Positions 9,429 through 17,915 of a stretch of DNA of 64,000 nt are shown piece by piece. A model generated the notes under the pieces. That model saw nothing but the letters and a program-made list of their open reading frames with translations. It made no database searches and was not told the origin of the DNA. Position numbers and translations under genes: made by a program. Position 1 is the stretch's first letter. Each line of letters starts with the position of its first letter. The stretch covers positions 1 through 64,000 of the forward strand of contig JAEKDP010000006.1 of assembly GCA_016521575.1 (NCBI GenBank), read 5' to 3'. This stretch comes from Rhodobacteraceae bacterium F11138. GTDB lineage: Bacteria > Pseudomonadota > Alphaproteobacteria > Rhodobacterales > Rhodobacteraceae.

Positions 9429-10888
9429 CAGTTCTGCTCCATCACGGTGGGTTCATAGATCGACGCGGGCAGATCATAGCCCCACATCCGGAACCGTTCG
9501 GAATAATGGCTGCGCACGCCGGTGGCGGTGAAATGGCCGATGATCTTGTTTTCGGGCGTCAGTCCGACGCGCTGAAACTTGAAAATCTCCTGCATCGAAA
9601 TCACGTCGCCCTCCATGCCGGTGATTTCGGTGATCGACGTCATGCGGCGGCTGCCGTCCTGCAGGCGGCTGGCCTGCACGATCAGGTTGACGGCGCTGGA
9701 AATCTGGCTGCGGACCGCCTTGAGCGGCATTTCTATTCCGGCCATGGCGATCATGTTTTCCAGTCGGCTGACCCCGTCGCGGGCACTGTTGGCGTGGATC
9801 GTGGTCATCGACCCGTCATGGCCCGTGTTCATCGCCTGCAGCATGTCGATGACTTCTTCGCCCCGGGTCTCGCCGACGATGATGCGATCGGGGCGCATCC
9901 TCAGGGCGTTCTTCAGGCAGTCGCGCGGGCTGACTTCGCCCTTGCCTTCGACGTTGGGCGGGCGGCTTTCCATCCGGCCCACATGGGTCTGCTGCAACTG
10001 CAGTTCCGCCGTGTCCTCGATGGTGAGGATGCGTTCGGCATTGTCGATGAAGCTGGACAGGGCATTCAGCGTTGTCGTCTTGCCCGACCCGGTGCCGCCG
10101 GACACGATCACGTTCAGCCGGGTGGCGACCGCGGCCTGAAGATAGGCGGCCATTTCTTCGGAAAAGGCGCCGAAATTCACCAGGTCGTCGATGCCCAGCT
10201 TGTCCTTTTTGAATTTCCGGATCGAAACCAGGCTGCCATCGACGGCGATCGGCGGGACCATCGCGTTGAACCGCGACCCATCGGCCAGGCGGGCGTCCAC
10301 ATAGGGGTTGGATTCGTCCACCCGCCGGCCCACGGCGCTGACGATCTTGTCGATGATCCGCAGCAGGTGCCGTTCATCCTTGAAGGTGATGTCGCTCAGC
10401 TCCAGCTTGCCGTCGCGTTCGACGAACACCTGCTGGGGGCCGTTTACGAGAATGTCGTTGACGGTCTCGTCCTGTAGCAGGGTTTCCAGCGGGCCAAGGC
10501 CGGTTACTTCGTCGAACAGTTCCTTGTTCAGGGTCTGGCGGTCCTCGCGATTCAGCACGATACCTTTCTCATCCAGCAGTTCGCTGGCGATATTGCTGAT
10601 CTCGGTGCGCAATTCCGCGGCGCTGGCGCGTTCCAGCGCGGCCAGGTTGAGATTGTCCAGCAAGGAACGATGCATTTCGACCTTGATTTCGCCCAGCCGC
10701 TCCTTGCGCTTGCGCTCTTTGTCGGCCGAACTGGCCTGCGCGGCCTTGACGGGCATCGGGCGGCGCAGGCTGGTCGCCTGAGGTGTGACACCTTTGGGTT
10801 CAGGCTGGATATCCGCGCTGATCACCGCCTTCGGGGGGGCCTTGCCGTTGGGCTTGGAAGAGGTCGGTTTCTTGTATCTGGAAAACAT
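9428..10888 (-). CDS. tadA: Tad secretion ATPase TadA/CpaF
   Basis: A 486-residue cytoplasmic hexameric ATPase of the GspE/VirB11 superfamily that powers Flp pilus assembly. The N-terminal domain contains NDILVNGPQQVFVERDGKLE. Walker A is GGTGSGKTT (about residues 261-269). The Asp box/Walker B region ILTIEDTAELQL, the RMRPDRIIVGETRGEE motif and the His box SMTTIHANSARD are all present. The first 60 residues are low-complexity and basic. The gene lies 20 bases after cpaE and is coupled to tadB by an overlapping stop and start. Confidence 0.97.
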   Translation of the reverse strand: MFSRYKKPTSSKPNGKAPPKAVISADIQPEPKGVTPQATSLRRPMPVKAAQASSADKERKRKERLGEIKVEMHRSLLDNLNLAALERASAAELRTEISNIASELLDEKGIVLNREDRQTLNKELFDEVTGLGPLETLLQDETVNDILVNGPQQVFVERDGKLELSDITFKDERHLLRIIDKIVSAVGRRVDESNPYVDARLADGSRFNAMVPPIAVDGSLVSIRKFKKDKLGIDDLVNFGAFSEEMAAYLQAAVATRLNVIVSGGTGSGKTTTLNALSSFIDNAERILTIEDTAELQLQQTHVGRMESRPPNVEGKGEVSPRDCLKNALRMRPDRIIVGETRGEEVIDMLQAMNTGHDGSMTTIHANSARDGVSRLENMIAMAGIEMPLKAVRSQISSAVNLIVQASRLQDGSRRMTSITEITGMEGDVISMQEIFKFQRVGLTPENKIIGHFTATGVRSHYSERFRMWGYDLPASIYEPTVMEQN

Positions 10889-10908
10889 CTGTCCGTGTTC
10901 CTGGCTGA

Positions 10909-12147
10909 TTACGCTGCCTTGGTTTCACTGCTGCCCAGCTGGTGCAGCGAATGCGCCAGCTTGGCGATTTCCTTGCGCAGCGGGTTCTTTGCCGCCGATG
11001 TCGCCAGCGGCAAGCCGTGATCGGCGCCCTGCATGACGGTCTTGCCCCCGTCGGGCAGTTGCAGATCGATCGAAATGCCCAGACTTTCCGCCAGCCGCTT
11101 GACCCGGCTCTTGCCGGACAGGTCGGTGAACTTCGGGGCCCGGTTCAGGGCAAACCGCATTTTCTGGAACGGCAGGTCTTCGGATTGCAGGGCCTTTTTC
11201 AGCCGCAGCGCGTTTTGCGCCGACCGCATGTCCAGTTCGACCAGGGCAAAATATACATGCGCCGCATGCAGGACGGTTTCGCTCCAGTGGACCAATGTCG
11301 ATGGCATGTCGATCACGACATAGTCGAAATGACTGCGGGCCATGTCGATCACCTGTTGAATGTCCTCGGGGCCGAGCACGTCCATCGGCACCAGTTCGGC
11401 CGGGGCGGTGAGCACCTGCAGCTTTTCCTCAAAGCTGAGCAGAGCCTGGCCAAAGCTTTCCTCGTCCATGTTTTCCAGATCCGACAGCATTTCGAATACG
11501 GTTTCGCGCCGCGGAAGATCGAGATAGGTGGCGACCGAACCAAACTGCAGATCCAGATCCAGCAGGCAGACGCTGGGCGGGGTGTCGCCACCCATGTTGG
11601 CCAGTTCCCAGGCCAGGTTCACGGCCACGGTTGTCGACCCCACGCCACCGGCCAATCCGTGCACGACGATCACCGCACCTTCCTTGGAGCTGCCCGATGT
11701 AAGCTGATGCGTGTTGTGCTGTTCTGGCTGTGGTTCGGGTTCCGGCTCGTTCACCCGGTCGATGGCGGCTTGCAGTTCATTTTCAGGCAAGGGGTAGGGG
11801 ACAAATTCGTCAGCACCCTGGCGCAGAAGCTGGTGCAGGGATGCGGGCGTGACATCTTCGGCGATCAGGATCACACGAATTCCGCGCGCCTTGGCCTGGG
11901 TGATGATTTCGCCCATCAGGACCAGATTGTCTTCGTCGCCCGTATCCAGCGCCAGGGCGACGAATTGCAGGGTGTCCGCCTCTGGCTGACCGAAAAAGGC
12001 CAGCGCCTCGGCAAACCCCAGATCGCCCCAACTTTCCCCCAGCGCGGTTTCCATGTCCTCGATCAGCAGATCGAAGTTCTGAACATCCCGGCTGATCGTG
12101 CAGGCCACGATCGGGTTGACCTCAGGGTATGCTTGTCCACTGCTCAT
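10909..12147 (-). CDS. cpaE: Pilus assembly protein CpaE/TadZ
   Basis: A 412-residue protein with an atypical receiver-like N-terminal domain and a C-terminal MinD/ParA-like ATPase. The deviant Walker region is VVHGLAGGVGSTTVAVNLAWEL in two parts (HGLAGGVGST, then TVAVNLAWEL), where the usual GKTT lysine is replaced. A Walker B-like SVCLLDLDLQFGSV follows. TadZ/CpaE proteins localise the pilus machine to a cell pole. I place the start at the ATG at 12147, preceded by GAGGATAAGG; the open frame continues upstream without family similarity. The gene lies 20 bases before tadA. Confidence 0.92.
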   Translation of the reverse strand: MSSGQAYPEVNPIVACTISRDVQNFDLLIEDMETALGESWGDLGFAEALAFFGQPEADTLQFVALALDTGDEDNLVLMGEIITQAKARGIRVILIAEDVTPASLHQLLRQGADEFVPYPLPENELQAAIDRVNEPEPEPQPEQHNTHQLTSGSSKEGAVIVVHGLAGGVGSTTVAVNLAWELANMGGDTPPSVCLLDLDLQFGSVATYLDLPRRETVFEMLSDLENMDEESFGQALLSFEEKLQVLTAPAELVPMDVLGPEDIQQVIDMARSHFDYVVIDMPSTLVHWSETVLHAAHVYFALVELDMRSAQNALRLKKALQSEDLPFQKMRFALNRAPKFTDLSGKSRVKRLAESLGISIDLQLPDGGKTVMQGADHGLPLATSAAKNPLRKEIAKLAHSLHQLGSSETKAA

Positions 12148-12287
12148 TGCCCTTATCCTCAATATTGCGAGGCTCGGCAGGGTGCTGCGGGCAGGGCCCG
12201 TTCTTGCTGTCCTGCGTTCGCCGGCGTGCAACCCTGTCTGGTCGCAGGCCACCTAGTGCGGACAATGTCGCGGCTAATCTGGGCGAG

Positions 12288-12310
12288 AATTGGGCCAAAA
12301 AACCCCAATT
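12288..12310. other. A/T-looped inverted repeat downstream of the OmpA-type gene
   Basis: AATTGGG at 12288-12294 is repeated in inverse as CCCAATT at 12304-12310, around a 9-base A-rich loop. The structure lies 36 bases past the stop of the OmpA-type gene, on the way to cpaE. On the minus strand the T-run falls in the loop rather than after the stem, so it is a poor terminator. It could still attenuate or process the long tad transcript. Confidence 0.35.
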
Positions 12311-12345
12311 GTAGGGAATCGAGAGACGATCAGGCGCTTTTCGGG

Positions 12346-12978
12346 CTATTGTGTTTCGGCGAATCCGCCGGTGTTGTTGCGCCGGGTCAGCTTGTCGATG
12401 GGTTGGGCGCTGACGATATACTCGCGATATACGACTTCAGCGTATTTGCCGTCCATAATCGTGGGGTGGCGCTGCATGAAGCCGGCCACTTCGGTCACGC
12501 TGCGGCGATTCTGGCGCTCGGGTCCCGGCACGTCGATAACCGGACGGGTCTCACCGTAAGATACCAGCGCCTTGAGACGGGACCGGCTGATCCCGCGCGA
12601 GGACAAATAGCGGACCACCGCGTTGGCGCGCCGTTTCCCCAGCGCCTGGTTGTAAGAGGCGCTGCCCACCTCGTCGGTATAGCCATAGACGGCAAAGCGG
12701 ACTTCGGGGAATTGCCGGATCCAGTCGGCCTGACGGTCCAGGATCTGCTGGGCCTCGCCGTCCAGCCGGTCGCTGTTGAAGGCAAAGTTCACGGTTGTGG
12801 GCGTTTCGCGTGCGAACCGTTGCCCCAGGCTGATGGCATAGTTCTTGTCGCCGCTCATGATCAGGGCATTGTTCATCGTGGCTTCGCCAAAGTCGCCGGT
12901 TCTGACGAAATCCCCGGCTTCTTGTGCACAGCCCGCCAGGGTCAGGGACAGGCCCGCCGCAAGAATGACTTTCTGCAT
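12346..12978 (-). CDS. OmpA-family lipoprotein of the Tad locus
   Basis: A 210-residue protein beginning with a lipoprotein signal (MQKVILAAGLSLTLAGC). The ATG at 12978 has a strong GGAGGAG upstream, which decides the start. The C-terminal half is an OmpA/MotB peptidoglycan-binding domain (NFAFNSDRLDGEAQQIL, VYGYTDEVGSASYNQALGKR, RANAVVRYL, ERQNRRSVTEVAG; given in pieces). In tad loci such a protein probably ties the secretin complex to the cell wall. It follows cpaC by 16 bases. Confidence 0.9.
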   Translation of the reverse strand: MQKVILAAGLSLTLAGCAQEAGDFVRTGDFGEATMNNALIMSGDKNYAISLGQRFARETPTTVNFAFNSDRLDGEAQQILDRQADWIRQFPEVRFAVYGYTDEVGSASYNQALGKRRANAVVRYLSSRGISRSRLKALVSYGETRPVIDVPGPERQNRRSVTEVAGFMQRHPTIMDGKYAEVVYREYIVSAQPIDKLTRRNNTGGFAETQ

Positions 12979-12994
12979 TTTCCCGCTCCTCCGC

Positions 12995-14419
12995 TCAGTC
13001 CATGACATAGCCATAGGACCCGCTGAAATCCTGTTTCGCCACTTCATCCGCCGCGCGATCATTGCCTTGCCCTACCCGGCTCATCTGTCCGAACAGGAAC
13101 AATTCGCTTTCGCTGGGGGGCGTGATGCGATCCGTCGGCAATGCCAGGGCTTCGCCGCGTGTCGGCGTGACCAGATGGGCGGTGACGATGATCACCAGTT
13201 CGGTCTGCTTGCGCTGATAATCGGCACTGCGAAACAGCGTGCCCAGAACCGGAACGTCACCGAGCCACGGAATTTGCGACGCATTGTCCAGAAATTCATC
13301 CTCGATCAGCCCGGCAATGGCAAAGCTTTCGCCGTCACGCATTTCAACCGTGGTTGACGTTTCGCGGCGCGAAAAGGCCGGAAGCTGCAGGTCGTTGATA
13401 TCGACACCCAATGTGGGGTCGATGGCCGAAACCGCCGCCATCATTTCCAGGTTGAACACATCCTTGTCGACCACTCGCGGCACAAAGTTCAATTCGATGC
13501 CGAAAGGTTTGTATTCGATCGAGAACAGGCCGTCGCGCTGTGCCACCGGGATCGGGAATTCGCCGCCAGCGAGAAACTTGGCTTCCTGGCCGGACAGGGC
13601 GGTCAGGTTCGGTTCGGCCAGGGTGCGCACGACGCCTTTCTGTTCCAGCGCTTCCAGCAGCAGCCCGACCTGGACCGAGCCGGCGTTGAAGCCGAACAGC
13701 ACCGCGCCGGTATTGTCATTTGCCAGCGGCAGATTTCCGGCCTGACCGTTTGACTGGCCGGGCTGGTTGCTGAACCGGCCGGTGCCGCCGTTCAGGCCGG
13801 TACTGCCGCCGCCGATCGTGCCATTGAACCCCAGCGATGCGCTGAGCGATTTGGACACCGAACGCTGCATTTCCGCAAACCGCACCTTGAGCATCACCTG
13901 CTGGACGCCGCCGACGCTCATCAGGTTGGACACCCGTTCCGGCGCATATCGTTCGGCCAGATCCAGCGCCCGTTGCAGGCGCGATGTGCTGGAGACCACG
14001 CCGGACAGCACGATGCCGTCATTGGCGGTGCGTACCTCGATCTTTTCACCGGGCAGGATCTGGCGCAGACGTTCCTTGAATTCGGTGACATCCGCCGCAA
14101 CGCGCACATTCACATTGGTGATCAGACGACCGGTGGCATCCAGCAGCGTCAGGGTGGTCATTCCCGGGGATTTCCCCAGCACATATATCGTTTGGTCCGA
14201 GAGGGATGAAATATCCGCGATACCGGGGTTGGCGATACTCAGTTCCGCGAAGGGCACGTCGCTTTCGACGACGACCGCCCGGTTCATCGGAACATCCAGC
14301 GTTGCTTCGGTGCCCTTTTTGACGACTGTCAGGTTTTCCGCCCGCGCGCCATCCATGGCAGGCGAAAACGCCAGTGAAAGCCCAAGCAGGGCCGCTTTCA
14401 GGGTCGTGTCGATTTTCAT
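12995..14419 (-). CDS. cpaC: Outer-membrane secretin CpaC/RcpA
   Basis: A 474-residue secretin forming the outer-membrane channel of the Flp pilus. It has a Sec signal peptide (LKAALLGLSLAFSPAMDGARA). The N-terminal pilus-assembly domain includes GKSPGMTTLTLLDATGR, followed by a BON-like segment (VRTANDGIVLSGVVSS). The secretin core is seen in LTALSGQEAKFLAGGEFPIP, in FGIELNFVPRVVDKD, and near the end in WLGDVPVLGTLFRS and ELVIIVTAHLV. I choose the ATG at 14419, which has GGAGAGGCAGG ahead, over the in-frame ATG at 14440. Confidence 0.95.
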   Translation of the reverse strand: MKIDTTLKAALLGLSLAFSPAMDGARAENLTVVKKGTEATLDVPMNRAVVVESDVPFAELSIANPGIADISSLSDQTIYVLGKSPGMTTLTLLDATGRLITNVNVRVAADVTEFKERLRQILPGEKIEVRTANDGIVLSGVVSSTSRLQRALDLAERYAPERVSNLMSVGGVQQVMLKVRFAEMQRSVSKSLSASLGFNGTIGGGSTGLNGGTGRFSNQPGQSNGQAGNLPLANDNTGAVLFGFNAGSVQVGLLLEALEQKGVVRTLAEPNLTALSGQEAKFLAGGEFPIPVAQRDGLFSIEYKPFGIELNFVPRVVDKDVFNLEMMAAVSAIDPTLGVDINDLQLPAFSRRETSTTVEMRDGESFAIAGLIEDEFLDNASQIPWLGDVPVLGTLFRSADYQRKQTELVIIVTAHLVTPTRGEALALPTDRITPPSESELFLFGQMSRVGQGNDRAADEVAKQDFSGSYGYVMD

Positions 14420-14613
14420 GTGACCTGCCTCTCCGATCACGCCTCATTGGTCGGGTCTTGATGCCCAATCTTCCCCGCACTGTGCGCCACATCCCGTTTT
14501 TTTGCAAGAATCAAAGGCTTTTACAGGTTTTGCAATGTGGGGATCTGGCAACAATGCACCAATTCAGCCATGCGGAATGCACGCCAAGGTTGTGCTAAGG
14601 TTTTGGTATTGTT

Positions 14614-15471
14614 TCAGTTTGTGCAAGGAATTGGCAGATCGACAACTTCGGCGCCGCGGCGGGTTCTGATCGTGCAAACCTTTTCTTCGGCCTTTTGCGG
14701 GGCCATTTCCAGGGCTCCCAGACCCAGTAACGCGCGCTGATCGACCTCGATCGCCGAAGCGATGGTGTCGTCCTCGGCCCCGACAAGAGACAGGGAAAGC
14801 TTGCCGGTGGTCTGGGCCTGCGCCAGGGCCGCGACCTGTTTCGGACGGGCGGCGACGGTTACGGTGCGTGCGATCGTGGTGCCGTCAAGATCTCCGCCGG
14901 CGCTCTGGTCCACGGCAATCAGGGACACGTTTGCCTCGATCAGGCGGGTGACATCGCCGCGCGCGCCTTCGACCGCATCGCCGATGCCGCCGGTCCAGTA
15001 GATGTCGACCCGGTCTCCGGGGCGCAGAAAGCCGGACACGCCGGATGCCACATCAACCTTGATGGCAAAGGCCCTCATCCCGCGTTCCAGCTGCGAGGTC
15101 AGCCCCGCATCCTGCCCCGGTTCCGTGACCTTGATGGCCATGATGGCTTCGTCTTTTTCCATGGCGCGCAGAATGACACGCCTTTCGGTCAGTTCAGGCG
15201 GAAACAGCACGGCCTGATCGGTGAATGCGCCTGCGGGGATCGCGTTTTCGGGCCATTGCACCTTGCGGACGTCTTCGGGTTTCAGGGTCTGGCCATATTT
15301 CAATGGCCCGGTGGCGACAAAAACGTCGACCGTGGGCACAATTTCGGCCCGGGCCGCGCGTTCCTTGTTCAGTTCCGCCTGATAGGCGGTGATATAATTC
15401 TTTGCCATCATGACAGCACCGCCCGCCAAGGCGATCCCGACGATCAGGACCAATCCGAATACTGCTCGCAT
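14614..15471 (-). CDS. cpaB: Flp pilus assembly protein CpaB/RcpC
   Basis: A 285-residue periplasmic or inner-membrane-anchored protein. An N-terminal hydrophobic anchor (VFGLVLIVGIALAGGAVMM) is followed by an SAF domain (VDVFVATGPLKYGQTLKPED, then PAGAFTDQAVL) and the RcpC/CpaB C-terminal domain (GMRAFAIKVDVASGVSGFLR, PGDRVDIYWTGG). It is thought to work with the secretin at the outer membrane. The gene lies between the pilin genes and cpaC. The 194 bases between it and cpaC are relatively A+T-rich and hold no gene that I can see. Confidence 0.93.
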   Translation of the reverse strand: MRAVFGLVLIVGIALAGGAVMMAKNYITAYQAELNKERAARAEIVPTVDVFVATGPLKYGQTLKPEDVRKVQWPENAIPAGAFTDQAVLFPPELTERRVILRAMEKDEAIMAIKVTEPGQDAGLTSQLERGMRAFAIKVDVASGVSGFLRPGDRVDIYWTGGIGDAVEGARGDVTRLIEANVSLIAVDQSAGGDLDGTTIARTVTVAARPKQVAALAQAQTTGKLSLSLVGAEDDTIASAIEVDQRALLGLGALEMAPQKAEEKVCTIRTRRGAEVVDLPIPCTN

Positions 15472-15528
15472 GGTTAACCCTCTCTTGGTTCGTGATGTCG
15501 CTCCCGATCGGTACCAGCTGTCGGGTTG

Positions 15529-15705
15529 TCACTCGGCCTGGCTGGCGATCTCGGTGCCGACGGCGTCTCCCAGATCGAGCGTGTTGCCAGCGATCTTGCT
15601 CATGCCAATGGCCGACAGCGCGACGACGGCAGCACATAGTACCACCCAATCGACGGTCACCGCACCGTCCTGATCGGACAGGAATGTCTTGATGATATTG
15701 ATCAC
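15529..15705 (-). CDS. Flp-type pilin, second copy, GTG start
   Basis: A 58-residue type IVb pilin precursor with a short basic leader ending in SDQDG, then AVTVDWVVLCAAVVALSAIG as the membrane and polymerisation helix. The start is a GTG at 15705, six bases after a clear GGAGGG; the longer ATG frame from 15759 has no such site. The usual glutamate at mature position +5 is replaced by aspartate (AVTVD), as in the neighbouring copy. Cys appears within the helix. It is probably a second major or minor pilin of the Tad fibre. Confidence 0.85.
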   Translation of the reverse strand: MINIIKTFLSDQDGAVTVDWVVLCAAVVALSAIGMSKIAGNTLDLGDAVGTEIASQAE

Positions 15706-15800
15706 GTCACGCCCTCCAGCCTGGCCGGGTCGAAAGTTCAGAAAGGCCACGTCTCGCAATACAATGACGCAGCCCTTCTGTCGTTTGCCGCGCGTCGTGA

Positions 15801-15986
15801 TCAGTCGAAGGTCGGGACCGTGGTGCCAACTTCGGTCGCGACGGCGTCGGACAGAGCCTTGGTGTTGTCACCGATCGACGTATAGGCGACCGTTGCCAGA
15901 GCAACCACGGCAGCGGTCAGCACAACCCAGTCAACCGTGACGGCACCGTCTTCGTCTTTGCGGAAATTCTTGAAGAATTTAATCAT
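15801..15986 (-). CDS. flp: Flp-type pilin, first copy
   Basis: A 61-residue type IVb pilin precursor: MIKFFKNFRKDEDG as leader, then AVTVDWVVLTAAVVALATVA as the hydrophobic helix and a short polar tail. GGAGGG stands seven bases ahead of the ATG at 15986, which supports this start over the upstream ATG at 16001. Cleavage after the glycine by CpaA at 5500-5994 is expected. It is the first gene of the minus-strand tad operon and, by position, likely the most highly expressed pilin subunit. Confidence 0.92.
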   Translation of the reverse strand: MIKFFKNFRKDEDGAVTVDWVVLTAAVVALATVAYTSIGDNTKALSDAVATEVGTTVPTFD

Positions 15987-16334
15987 GTCATGTCCCTCCA
16001 AAGGATCATTGGTTCATCTGCATACCGCATCGCCCTGGTTGGGCCGCTGTTTTCCTTGACCCATGTTCGACGTGGTGTGCTGTCATATAGAATGGACCCG
16101 GTGGCAGGAGTTGGGCGGAAAAATGGATTTTTGCGCCACATTCAGCTTTTCTTTACACCGAGATCTAATTTACTGATTTATAAGAGAAAATTATGAATAT
16201 CCGTGGGCGCGCCGCGTCTGAGCGATGCAAACGGGACTCAAATCGGGCGAAATTGACAGAATTGACGCGTCATTTCTGGCCTTTGCCGACGATTTTGGGG
16301 ACTATGCCGAAAAAACGAGCAGTGAGGCCTGCGA
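15987..16334. promoter_or_regulatory. Divergent intergenic region between the tad operon and the lytic transglycosylase
   Basis: About 350 bases without a convincing gene, separating the first pilin (minus) from the transglycosylase (plus). The middle, roughly 16130-16200, is clearly richer in A and T than its surroundings (for example tttataagagaaaatta), as expected for a promoter region serving the pilin operon. I could not find a pair of -35/-10 boxes with good spacing in either direction. Short open frames here overlap the transglycosylase and look spurious. Confidence 0.5.
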
Positions 16335-17228
16335 ATGTTCAAACGTGCCGGGATCGTATCCGCCATCGCGCTGTACCTCTGCGGAGGGGCGCCCGTTCTT
16401 GCCGAACGGCTGGTGATGCGGGATGTCACGGACCGCCCCGAGCAAGAAGAGCGCGCGCCGCAACCGGACGAACAACCGCAGCAACGCCGCACCCCACCGC
16501 CTTTTGTCGATTTTCAGGCCCGCCGTGTCAAACCGCCCGGGCAAGGAACAGCCAAGCGCATCACCATTCAGATCGATCCCGAAGCGCAGCCGCCAGCCCC
16601 CTTGCCGCCGGTGGCGCAGACGCCGGCGCCTGTGCGTGAGGCGATTGGAAAATACACCTGGTTCTGGGACAAGGTCTCGCCCGATATGGCCAGCACCGGA
16701 CCCGGACGTTTGCCCCAGGCCCTGGGCACGCTGAGCGGAGCTAACCAGATCGCCGCGCCGCGTTTGCAGACGTTGCAGGCCATTGCCCGCGCCCAGGGGG
16801 TTCCGATCCTGCGCTCGACCGTGGGTACGCGGGTGTCACCTGCGCTGGTTCTGGCTGTGATCGCGGTTGAATCCGCCGGGCGGGCGGATGCGGTCAGCGG
16901 TGCGGGTGCGCAGGGGCTCATGCAGTTGATGCCGGATACGGCGGCGCGCTTTGGCGTTCGCGACAGTCTGAAACCTGACGAAAATATTTCCGGCGGGGTG
17001 AAGTATCTGGATTGGCTGATGGGCGAATTCAACAATGATCCGATTCTGGTGCTGGCTGGATACAACGCCGGGGAAGGGTCGGTGCGCACCCATGCCGGGG
17101 TGCCGCCCTATCCGGAAACCCGCGACTATGTCCCCAAGGTGTTGGCCGCGTTCCAGGTCGCCAGCGGCCTGTGCAGAACGCCCCCTGAATTGATCAGCGA
17201 CGGTTGCGTGTTCATGTCCATGCACTGA
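16335..17228 (+). CDS. Secreted lytic transglycosylase (SLT domain)
   Basis: A 297-residue periplasmic muramidase-like enzyme that cleaves peptidoglycan. It has a Sec signal (VSAIALYLCGGAPVLA) and a proline-rich linker (about residues 35-95). The SLT domain then carries the catalytic Glu179 in AVESAGR, the GAQGLMQLMPDTAARFGV block, NISGGVKYLDWLM and AGYNAGEGSV. Divergent from the tad operon, it may open the wall for pilus or other envelope assembly, but this link is only positional. The ATG at 16335 follows a GAGG. Confidence 0.92.
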   Translation: MFKRAGIVSAIALYLCGGAPVLAERLVMRDVTDRPEQEERAPQPDEQPQQRRTPPPFVDFQARRVKPPGQGTAKRITIQIDPEAQPPAPLPPVAQTPAPVREAIGKYTWFWDKVSPDMASTGPGRLPQALGTLSGANQIAAPRLQTLQAIARAQGVPILRSTVGTRVSPALVLAVIAVESAGRADAVSGAGAQGLMQLMPDTAARFGVRDSLKPDENISGGVKYLDWLMGEFNNDPILVLAGYNAGEGSVRTHAGVPPYPETRDYVPKVLAAFQVASGLCRTPPELISDGCVFMSMH

Positions 17229-17240
17229 TCGAAACGTAAA

Positions 17241-17266
17241 AGAGCCGGTGCGTCGACACCGGCTCT
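17241..17266 (-). terminator. Intrinsic terminator after scoB
   Basis: A perfect 10-base inverted repeat (agagccggtg / caccggctct) surrounds a 6-base loop. Read on the minus strand it is followed directly by TTTTACG, so it serves the scoA-scoB transcript. In the other direction it lies 12 bases after the transglycosylase stop and may act there as well, although the T-run on that side is poor. Confidence 0.8.
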
Positions 17267-17291
17267 GGTCTTGTGTTGCCGATTGGCAGGC

Positions 17292-17912
17292 TCAGACGAT
17301 CGTTGCCTCGGTTGCGTTGCGCAGTTCGTCTTCGGTGACGCCGTCGGCACATTCGACGATTTTCAGCCCGCCCTCGACCACGTCCAGAACGCCCAGATTG
17401 GTGATGATCCGGTCGACCACGCCCTTGCCGGTCAGCGGCAGCGTGCATTCGCGCAGAACCTTGCTGTCACCATGCTTGTTGGTGTGGTCCATGACAACCA
17501 CGACGCGTCCGACGCCCGCGACCAGATCCATCGCGCCGCCCATGCCCTTTACCAGCTTTCCGGGGATCATCCAGTTCGCGAGATCGCCATTCTCGGCCAC
17601 TTCCATGGCCCCCAGAATCGCGGCGGCAATCTTGCCGCCCCGGATCATGCCAAAGCTGGTGGCGCTGTCGAAATACGAGGTGCGCGCCAGTTCGGTGATG
17701 GTCTGCTTGCCGGCGTTGATCAGATCGGGATCGATCTCGTTCTCGGTCGGAAACGGACCCATGCCCAGCATGCCGTTTTCCGACTGCAGGGTGATATCCT
17801 TGTCACCGACATAGTTTGCCACCAGCGTCGGAATCCCGATGCCCAGGTTCACATACATGCCGTCTTCGAGTTCTTGTGCCGCGCGTGCGGCCATCTGGTT
17901 GCGGTCCCACAT
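17292..17912 (-). CDS. scoB: 3-oxoacid CoA-transferase subunit B
   Basis: The beta subunit of a succinyl-CoA:3-ketoacid (acetoacetate) CoA-transferase, 206 aa. The active-site region QSENGMLGMGPFP contains the SENG motif with Glu45 as the expected thioester-forming residue. GIGIPTLVANYV and the VMDHTNKHGDSKVL stretch are typical of the family. The ATG at 17912 has GGGAGG ahead and lies three bases after the scoA stop, so the two subunits are made from one message. Substrate preference between acetoacetate and 3-oxoadipate cannot be fixed here, but no aromatic-degradation genes are nearby. Confidence 0.93.
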   Translation of the reverse strand: MWDRNQMAARAAQELEDGMYVNLGIGIPTLVANYVGDKDITLQSENGMLGMGPFPTENEIDPDLINAGKQTITELARTSYFDSATSFGMIRGGKIAAAILGAMEVAENGDLANWMIPGKLVKGMGGAMDLVAGVGRVVVVMDHTNKHGDSKVLRECTLPLTGKGVVDRIITNLGVLDVVEGGLKIVECADGVTEDELRNATEATIV

Positions 17913-17915
17913 GGC

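Noticed and set aside
10942-13005. A 687-codon open frame on the plus strand opposite cpaE and the OmpA-type gene
   Set aside because: It lies antisense to two well-identified genes, crosses their intergenic gap, and shows no family motifs. Long antisense frames are common in G+C-rich codon usage.
16225-16416. A 63-codon plus-strand frame in the flp/transglycosylase gap
   Set aside because: More than a third of it overlaps the transglycosylase start in another frame. It has no ribosome binding site or family similarity.
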